64,000 nt of DNA from NCBI GenBank assembly GCA_963556495.2, contig OY747707.1, forward strand, positions 29,985,371 to 30,049,370. The letters are read 5' to 3'. The notes under the pieces are model-generated. The model was not told the origin of the DNA, searched no databases, and was given only the letters and a program-made list of their open reading frames with translations. This stretch comes from Valencia hispanica (taxonomy: Eukaryota; Chordata; Actinopteri; Cyprinodontiformes; Valenciidae). The first letter of the stretch is position 1. Every line of letters starts with the position of its first letter. Made by a program: the position numbers and the translations under genes. Positions 56,030 to 64,000 of the stretch are shown one piece after another.

Positions 56030-59000
56030 GATAATGATTTTGAAAATATAATAGTCTATTTTTATAATCCTTTTTATTTTGTCCTCAGTTGCCACTATGC
56101 CAATGGATTAGCATGTCACTATGTTTTAAGACAAGTAATGTGATCCAAAAGCAGTGTTTGCAAAATTTAAGCACTGCTGAGTTTAAATAATCAAGTGTCC
56201 CAGAATATCTAAAATCAGCTGTTTTAAAAGGAACTCAGGAAAAAAATGGGATCAGCAGGACAGCAGGGTTTTATCGGTAAAGCTTCAGCCATAGTCGCCT
56301 TAGATCACGCTTCCGTCTGACCCTAATATCCTCTGCCACTCATGCAGGCCTCTGGGCCTCATTCCCAAACAGACAAACCTAACTGTTCAGAAAATGCTGA
56401 GTATCCTGCTGCCATTGGACAGTTTGGTCTGCATTGGAAGCAGATTATTAGACATGTTTTTCCAGTTTCCAAAGAATCCTTCATGTCTTCTGTTTATTCC
56501 TAAAATACATGTTCCATTTTTCCTTCTAGGCAAGTCTAATCTGCAATGTGTTTGGTTTCAGAATGTTATTAACATAATGTCTTTAACTGATTTTAAAAAT
56601 AATCACATCAACTCACAGGACAATTTTGCACCACCAATCTGCATCTTTTTCTATAACTGCAAACAAATCTAAGCTTGACTTTGAGTGGAAGTGACAACCT
56701 TCTTTATGCTGTGTATCACACTCAGCAAAGGCACATTGACTCACTCTACAGATTCTTACATGTTGTGGCATTTTAGCATAAAGTGGGTGCTAACCAGCTC
56801 TCTAAGCTTTTACTGTTTCTGCTTGAAATTTCTCTATAGAGGATGCACATTTTTTTATTCTTTGTGCCATCAGGTAACATTTGTACTGATTGGGCTGTTC
56901 CCTATTGTGCAGTGCTTTAAATGTAGATTCAAGTTGATTTTATAAATTTCTAAACCATCTTGATTTTACATTCTTATAAAAAAAAGTCCCTTTTTGATTG
57001 GGCAATTGGTTTAATTCAAACAAGTCATTTGGCAGTTTGAAGAAATAGCTTTAAAGATTGTGTTTGATTTCATGTTGTCTGTGTGTGTTTCGCTCCACTC
57101 ATAATTACAAAGGAAGTTATTTGACTGTTTTATCCAAAGTATAAATCCTCCACGTATCATAGATGAGATCAATTGGCTCTCTGTGTTTTTTCTAAAGAAA
57201 GAACAGATCTTGGGTATTTAAATTATGAAGGGAGATTCCGACACTTTGGGGCCGTACAACTGTGGTGATCTTCTTCTGATGATGGGACTGACCCATGCTG
57301 TACTCTCAGTTATTGTTTCGATTTCCAAATCATTAACATTTGACGCCTGACATGATACTAGACCAGGGGTCGTGTTGACCAAATATTTTCCAAATTTGAC
57401 TAGTTTTAAAGGGGATGGAAAAATCTGAAGGTTGTTCATTTTGACAGATAACTATTCACACCTCTGACCACTTGGTCCAGATGCGCAGACATGTTCAACT
57501 TTATGCACGGAAAACTGGTAACTAAATAAATAATAAATAAAGATTCCCATGAGAGCATCTGAGCATAATCTCCAACCTGGACGCCTCAGTACTCAATGAG
57601 TCATGTTTTTGTATAGAGGACTCAAATGCAGGGGAGTAAAAATGAAAATATTTAATTACAACAAAACCAAAGAACATGGACTTACAGAACACAAGAGGAT
57701 AAAAAAAAATGCAGCAACAGGGGAAAAATGGGACCAGGAAGAAAAGTTTGACCGGTGACAGGGAAGGCAGGAACTGCAGGGAAGAACGACAACAGCCCAG
57801 CAAGTAGTGAATGACTGAGAGCTGTATATATACTGAGGAGGGAATGAGGACGTGACAGAGAAGACTAATGACTAATTAGTGAAAGCAGATGCAGGTGAGG
57901 GCAATGAGTGAAACTGGGTCAAGAGCAGAGTGGTAAGGAGACAACAGGAAAGGGAAAAAATGGCAAGGGAGAAAGAAAAACTAAAGATAATATGTCGAAG
58001 GAGGAATCTAAGGGGAGCTTAAGAAAATACTGGAGAACAGAAGGAAGAAATAAATTAGGAAACTATCTAAAGAGAAATAAACGAAGGAAACATAAATAAG
58101 GAGGACACAAACAAAAGAATACATTCAAATGATAAATGATAATTAAACTGAATAAGGAAAATTACTAACTTCAAACACCAAAACTGAAAACTATGACAGC
58201 GTCTCGCTAACTGGAGCTGCCAGCACAAAGAAGAGTTACTAAGGTTTAGGAGCGTGTCACTCCCAAGAGCCAGGATGTTGTGCCCACCACCGGTCCATGT
58301 TGCGGGATTTCCTCCCGCTGATTGATAGCATCGATAGTCATCTGTCCAAGGCAAAAATCCGAAACCTCATAACAATATCCTCTGCAGCAATCCCACTATT
58401 TGATTACGCAGAAATGGGTGAGCATTTCAGTTCCATGCGGAGAAGGAGGAACTTATGAGACTGTGCGTTCAGGTTACAGCAGGTGAACAAATAGTATTTT
58501 AAGTGCAATTCTGTAATTTAATTTTTTATATGTTGTTCTCTGTTCAGCTTGTTCAGATTTAATATTATTTAAAATGAATAAAAAATAAATACTGTTGAAT
58601 ATCGTATAATTTAAAAAAATGATGGGTAAAATACGATTTTGACAGGATTTTTTTGACCCCACCAGTCAAAATGATGGAAGACATAAATATTTAGCGCAAA
58701 CTCTGTATTAGAAATTCTTTAATTTTTTTAAGTTGGAGGGTACAGCGTGAGGTTGGAGCTCTCTGATTGGTTTACAGTATTTCTATCCAGCATGATAGAG
58801 AAACGTTTTGGCGTCATCTGTGTTTTCACCAGAGTCAAGATTGAACATAGCACTGAGGTAAATAATTCTGAACAACTTAAAATTTTATCAACTCCCAATA
58901 AAGAAGGCTGTGGAGCTCATCAATGTGTTCCCCCTCCACACCCACAACATTTCAAGTAAAAAAAATCAAACAAACAGTACAGATAGCTGCAGATTGTTTT

Positions 59001-59140
59001 AATCTCAGACAAAACAACATATGCAAAAGGTAAAAAGAGCCACTATATCAATAAAAACAGTCTGCGAATCAGCCGCGGAAAAAACCTTTTGGAGACAGAC
59101 ACTTGGCTACAAAGCAATAAAATAAAAGTGAAAGTTTCAG
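56030..59140. other. Intergenic sequence with one unclassified repeat-like block
   Basis: No exon recognised. About 57600-58200 has a composition typical of interspersed repeats ('gactcaaatgcaggggagtaaaaatgaaaatattta', 'atgactaattagtgaaagcagatgcaggtgagg'), perhaps an LTR or non-autonomous element. The 56.4-57.2 kb part is unique. Confidence 0.4.
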
Positions 59141-59965
59141 TCGTTTATTGATGCCAAAAGCTCCCACTGTATTAAAAGTATGGATTCAGTAGACTTCTTG
59201 GAAAGTAAGAGGCTTATAATTTGACTGCCTTCCTGGGAATGCAAGACTTAAAAAGAAAATTCCTACCACTTACTAAGTGCTGCAAAGTCATAAACATACA
59301 AAATGTTATCTGTAGGGGAAAAAAATCAACGCTGCATATCAACTTGAGTATATATTTGGTGGCGGCGGCATCATGTAGTGGGGATCCTTTCCACAGTAGA
59401 AACAGGGAAGCTGCTCAGAATTGCTATGAAGGTGGATGAAGGCAAGTGGATCCTTGAGTAAAACATGTTAGGTGCCGTAAAACAATAGAGACATTTGTAT
59501 TCAACAGGATAGTGACCAAGAACATACAATTAGAGATACATTGGGCTGGCTTAGATTGAATAAGCAAAGTTCAATCAAAGCTCAGATCTAAATTTCACAA
59601 AAATTTTTTTATAAGACTTAAACTTTTGGTAAAACTGGATGAGTCAGACTGGACAGATTACAATCAGATTGGTGTCTGTTCCCAGACACAATCGGTCCAA
59701 TCTGACTCAATTTAAGTTATTTTGCAAAGAAGATTGAGCAAAAATTATAGTCTCTTGATGTGCAAAGCTAGCTGGCACAAACATATACAAAAATATTTGC
59801 AGCTGTAATTGCATGGAAAGATGTTGCACACATTGACTCAGGGGACTTAGATATAAGGTTTTTAAAACCACGCGCTATTTTCCTTTCACTTCAATTACGT
59901 CTTTAATGAGAATTTCGATCAAAGTAGTTTTACAGGAAAAAAACAACAACGTTTGAATACTTTTA
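59140..59965 (+). mobile_element. Degenerate Tc1/mariner-type relic
   Basis: Contains 'ttggtggcggcggcatcatgtagtggggatcctttcc' (the GGGSIM region of the transposase), 'gtattcaacaggatagtgaccaagaa' (QQDNDPK region) and 'gatgtgcaaagctagctgg'. It is heavily mutated. Confidence 0.65.
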
Positions 59966-60179
59966 CTTTACTGGTTCTTTCATTAGATTTCAGTGTTGAT
60001 GTTAAATTTTCTCCTTCGTCTCGTTTGGTAGCAGTGCATCTGCTCTGTGTGTGTTTGTGTCAGATGTGATGCTGAAATATTTTGAGGCTCTGAGAGTAAG
60101 CATTTAGGAGCTGAACTACACTGAAAGGTGAAAGCAAATGCACGGTGCAGCACAGGCAGTATGATGTGCAGCTGTGAGG

Positions 60180-60890
60180 CAGAGACCTCAGCTGGGGAGG
60201 GGGGACACATTTGGTCCTCATAATGCAACAGCTGCTCTTGATGCTCCTGTGTTGTTTTGTGGGGACATTTGTATGTGCCTTCTCATCCATCTGGCTCTTT
60301 TCTTTTTCTTATATTTCTCGCTTCCTGGCAAACACTAAATACCTGAGATATGATCCAAGGATGCTTTCAGGAGAGGGATTCCTGGACACTAGCAGCATCC
60401 CTTATTTGCAAATATTGTGCCCTTTGTTCACACACGGGCATAACAAGCTCTCACATTCCTGTTTGTCTCTCCTCCACTTTCATCTCCCACCAACATCGCC
60501 AACCCCCTCCCTTTCCTTTCGCTTAGGCTCTCTCTGCCTCCCTCCAAAGCCGTTGTTACTGTGCGGCTCCCGCACATCATTCCACTGCGATGGAAATTAA
60601 ATGAAGGTGGCTTAGCACATCTAACAGAGACATGCTTTGAAGGATGTAACCGGGGGAAGCTGCGCTGCCAGATCCTTTTCCATGGGATGTGGATTTGTGC
60701 TGCTGAGGCGAGGACACAGCAATCACTCAGCCATGCAGAGGCTCAGAGAAAACGACTAATCTCTACACCTGACTTGTGGAAGCCTTACTTGTTTTCTTTG
60801 CATTATTTACTGGCAAAAAACAACGCATTGCAATGGTGCCGGAGTGAAGTTGGTTTTGCATGTGTTGGTTGATTACAGTCTGCAGCACAC
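60180..60890 (+). promoter_or_regulatory. frmpd4: Probable frmpd4 5' UTR and promoter region
   Basis: Unique, more GC-rich sequence directly upstream of the frmpd4 start codon. Overlapping plus-strand frames at 60211-60600 and 60561-60872 have no family similarity and would then be UTR sequence. The transcription start cannot be fixed from sequence alone. Confidence 0.35.
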
Positions 60891-60931
60891 ATGGATGTGT
60901 TCAGCTTTGTCAAGATGCCAAAGCTTTCAGG
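60891..60931 (+). CDS. frmpd4: frmpd4 first coding exon (partial gene)
   Basis: ATG at 60891 opens MDVFSFVKMPKLS and then a donor, TCAGG|GTGAGT (exon to 60931; TCAG|GGTGAG is the alternative). This is almost identical to the N-terminus of mammalian FRMPD4/Preso (MDVFSFVKIAKLS, from memory). FRMPD4 is a synaptic scaffold with WW, PDZ and FERM domains that binds PSD-95 and Homer and promotes dendritic spine growth (family knowledge). Those domains are not in this window: intron 1 runs to at least 64000. It is divergent from arhgap6, matching conserved vertebrate synteny. Confidence 0.85.
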
Positions 60932-61361
60932 GTGAGTTCGACTGTCATGTACTAACCGGACCGTAAATGTGCCTGTGCGTTTACTGGAAATGTGGCGTGT
61001 CCATGTGTTTCAGAGGTATTGCTTTGAAGACTCACAGGGGATTCACATGTTGAGCTGTCGCCTTGAAAATGCTGAGTTAATTGTCCTTTGAGTTAGCAAG
61101 TTGTGCAGTCATGTATGATGGGGAATGAATGAGAAAGCGAGGTGGATGGCAGCGGGGGTGGATGCTAAAAGCTAGGATGATTCATTTGTCTAAACTGTGT
61201 GCATCCAAGTTCATAAATTTATCATACCGCAAATGTCGTTGTTTATCTGGTGAAATACTCGGTATTCTCACACATTTTCATGTTAAGAGTTTATACTTTT
61301 CAGGAATCACATTTCCAAAGTTCTCAATCCTCTTTAAGCTCATTTTAGAAGTATGACTGAA

Positions 61362-61404
61362 GATGGATAGATGGATGGATGGATGGATGGATGGATGGAT
61401 GGAT
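61362..61404. repeat. (GGAT)n microsatellite
   Basis: About ten tandem GGAT/GATG units with one GATA variant at the start. Confidence 0.95.
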
Positions 61405-61559
61405 TTGAAATTCTAAATATACAAGAATAATTCCATATTTGCCATTATTTCTCCATATGTATGCAGATGTGAGAAATAATCAAATCAAGTCCATACTTTT
61501 CCAGACAGTGTGAGAACCCTGTGGCTTTATTGTGTCATACAAACATCTGCATTCTGAAA

Positions 61560-62500
61560 TATAAGAGGAAAATAGCACTGTAGTTGTTTCAAATGGTTAA
61601 GTGCTCAAGTTAATGTCCCATGGGAAATAATGATCATCAAGCAAATGGCGATGCAATTCATTATGCTCTTCATTACCTTTAATAATTCAACATGATCTGA
61701 TTTAGGTCATCAGATGTATTTTACATATAACAAGTGGTTGAAAAATTACATGTATTTGTCGCAAATACATAGAAAGGGAAAACACATTTTACTCTGTCCC
61801 CCCCAATATATTTCATTTAATATATCTGGTGTGTGAAAAAAATGGAAATGAAAAATTAATAGAGCTCAGAAGAATAGCTGTATTCATTGTGAGGAGTGAC
61901 AACTCACTTTATGAAACTATGAGTCTGCCAGTGGACATTAATCCTGCCTGGGGATTAGCCTCCTTCAAAAACATCACAGACCACTGGTGGAGCGAACAGC
62001 TGATCATTAAAATGAGATGCTGAATGTGACACAGAAATTATGTGTCAAAGAAATGGCCATTTGGAACGGAATCTCACTTAGGAGTCATCAAAACACTGTA
62101 CTTGCTTTTTTGAGACCAGAACATGTGAATAAAAAAACTATATTGTTGCACAAAGTTCACAACCAGCGCCTTTTGTAACATTCGTGCCATTCATTACAGA
62201 ACTGTAAATTTACTATGATATGGTAGTAGTGTTGTTAGTCTCCCTCCATGACAGCGTGGATTATGTGGCACCCAGTGGACTACCAACATCACTGCATTCT
62301 GTCACAGTTAATAATGCTATGCACTGTGGTCTCTGATTATGAGTTAGCTCTGTTAAATTTGCACTTTTCCATTTCGTGCTTTGTTTTTCCCACTTTGAGC
62401 TGCCAGCAAGAATTTAACACACCACGATGTAAGATAGCTTACATTGTAGTGTATTTAGAGCTATTAGACATGCATCCTTTTAACCAGGTCTTCTTCTCAC
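61560..62500. promoter_or_regulatory. Candidate conserved non-coding sequence in frmpd4 intron 1
   Basis: Repeat-free sequence with balanced composition and words such as 'caaatggcgatgcaattcattatg' and 'ttaggtcatcagatg'. Regulatory function is only suggested by its position in the first intron of a neural gene and the absence of repeats. Confidence 0.25.
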
Positions 62501-62611
62501 CTTCAACTCCCCAGACATGCATTTTTTAGAAACACAAATCATTACATTTCATTGATTTCCTAGGCTGTGGTATAATCCAGACAGCAACTCCATGTTGCAA
62601 CTTATTTTTTT

Positions 62612-63200
62612 AAAAGGCTAGCAAGTTTATTTGTATAGCACATTTCAGCAACAAGGCAATTCAAGGTGCTTTACATCAGTGGTTCCCAAACATTCCAGCG
62701 ACTGACCCACATAATAAAAATGTAAGAGGGTTCTGACCCCAACTCTTGGTTTAGTATACAAACATTTTTATGTTAGGTAAAAAGTGGTAAAATGACAACA
62801 CAATCAGGACCATCAGTCAATATATTGGCCAATGTTTTGCTTTTATTTAATTTCCAACCTTGTTATTTTTATCTTTTACAGTATCTCTACCATGCAAATG
62901 TTTTCTCATCATCATTTTTGGTATTTAGGTAAATTCATGAAGAAGACCTCATGACCCCAGACTTACATACTTATGACCCAAAGTGGGGTCCCGACCCCAA
63001 TTCTGGGAACTACTGCTTTGCATGATATAAAACAACAAACAAGCAAGAAACATCACACTTTCTCAAATGTTATCTACAAAGTCATCAAAAATGATGATCA
63101 TTAAAAAGGATCCCAGACACGTCCTCCATGTATTTCCCACTCTAACAAACAAAGTTTGAGGCTTTTGACCAAAGTGCTTTGAGTTGCTTAGTTCTTTTTA
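62612..63200 (-). mobile_element. 3' tail of an outer-type L2-like LINE, split by a hAT MITE
   Basis: 62626-62676 ('tttgtatagcacatttcagcaacaaggcaattcaaggtgctttacat') matches the 3' UTR at 1825-1880 and is in the same orientation. The sequence resumes after the MITE at about 63024 ('gatataaaacaacaaac'), again like the first element. No coding sequence remains and the 5' limit is uncertain. Confidence 0.7.
62677..63015. mobile_element. hAT-type MITE with target-site duplication
   Basis: A 339-bp element starting CAGTGGTTCCCAAAC and ending with the inverse, GGGAACTACTG, the terminal repeat of common vertebrate hAT MITEs. It is flanked by 8-bp direct repeats, ctttacat (62669-62676) and ctttgcat (63016-63023), one mismatch apart, as expected for hAT. 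It has no coding capacity. Confidence 0.88.
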
Positions 63201-64000
63201 TGTACAACTTGGGTCTACCTTTGAGCGCTTTTACTGCTTTGATGCGTTCTGTGGGTGTTGGGAATAGTTTGGCAGCAACAGCAGCACTGATGCAGTAATG
63301 AGCATCAACCTTCCAAATTCATGCTGATATTGTCAATCATCATTCAATCACAAGGCTTGCTAAACTTTGATGGACTGATCAAATGAAAATAAATTTCCTT
63401 TATTGGCCACAGTGGGGAAATTCAGGGAGAATTAGTAAATAATGGCTTCTTCATTATTCATAAAGCTTATAAAACAACAGTCTGAATTTTTTTATCCATC
63501 CTGCTGAAGTGTTTTCTTCCAGACTTTTATTTATTTAGCTAGTACTAGATGCTACTTGACCAGCTGCTGGTCAGGTAGCCAGCTAGGAGTGTGTAAGCAT
63601 GGAATACGTTGTGCTAAAAAGCTGAATCTGTGCAGTAGCACCTTTAACCGAGCACAGCTTAAAAGCATGGATAACAACATGGATATCTTGTACAATACCA
63701 AGTCAGATACTAGTGCTGCTGCTAATGACTTTTCTTTCTTCTTTTTTTTTTTGACTGATCAGTTCTAGCATCAACAATTTTTTCAGTTATACAATTAGAC
63801 TAAATTGTCATCTGCAAAAATGTTATTGTGTTTTCTTTGCAGTAACTCTCCCATTTATTGGCATACCCCAAACAACATAAAGAAATATGCACTTTAAAGG
63901 GTGAGATGCATTTAAAGAGTGTTACCTCCAGCATGTCAACAAAATAAAACGAAGCCCTTTTTATTAGGTGTATTCAAATCGTCAAGCATGATGAGTCTGA
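63200..64000. other. frmpd4 intron 1, nothing recognised
   Basis: AT-rich sequence. The open frame at 63556-63768 has no recognisable motif and ends in a T-rich tract. Confidence 0.5.

Larger units (their letters stand above)
60932..64000 (+). other. frmpd4: frmpd4 intron 1 (continues past the window)
   Basis: No second frmpd4 exon (expected to start the WW-domain region) is visible. The intron holds a GGAT microsatellite, a candidate non-coding element at about 61560-62500, an L2 tail and a hAT MITE. The open frame at 61829-62023 has no family motif. Confidence 0.6.

Noticed and set aside
60211..60600. 129-codon plus-strand ORF upstream of frmpd4
   Set aside because: A hydrophobic start and then a low-complexity tail; it ends before the frmpd4 ATG and most likely lies in 5' UTR or promoter sequence.

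Overview
This is a 64 kb piece of a vertebrate nuclear genome, almost certainly a teleost fish. It has widely spaced exons with GT/AG splice sites, long AT-rich introns, and dense teleost-type repeats: L2-like and Rex1-like LINEs, many Tc1/mariner remnants and a hAT MITE. I saw no bacterial features, rRNA, tRNA or CRISPR. The species cannot be named from the sequence alone.

The main gene is arhgap6 (Rho GTPase-activating protein 6), on the minus strand. I could assemble it completely: 12 coding exons from the ATG at 39766 to the stop at 15329. All exon phases agree, giving 2286 nt and 761 residues. The RhoGAP domain is intact. The N-terminal exon is short compared with the mammalian protein as I remember it. 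A second gene, frmpd4, starts on the plus strand at 60891. Only its first coding exon (N-terminus MDVFSFVKMPKLS) is inside the window, and the rest lies beyond 64000. The two genes are divergent, with about 21 kb between their start codons. This matches the human Xp22.2 order ARHGAP6-MSL3-FRMPD4, except that no msl3 is seen between them.

Layout: 1-1790, non-genic. 1798-7850, an L2-like LINE on the minus strand split by a second, near-intact L2-like LINE (3271-6986). 7850-15330, non-genic sequence downstream of arhgap6 with a pentanucleotide microsatellite and three Tc1/mariner relics. 15329-39766, arhgap6; its last intron holds an antisense Rex1-like LINE and its other introns hold further Tc1-type relics. 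39770-39935, a CpG-rich arhgap6 promoter. 39.9-60.2 kb, the intergenic region, with one relatively young Tc1 element, several old ones, a small Myb/SANT-like ORF and stretches of unique AT-rich sequence that may be conserved regulatory DNA. 60.2-64 kb, the frmpd4 5' region and the start of intron 1, which contains an L2 tail cut by a hAT MITE with a target-site duplication.

I found no new multi-gene system. The observations most worth a second look are the nested LINE pair, whose inner ORF is one stop codon short of open; a possible second arhgap6 promoter with a consensus CTCF site; an exact 90-bp tandem duplication; and a short Myb/SANT-like ORF of probable transposon origin.
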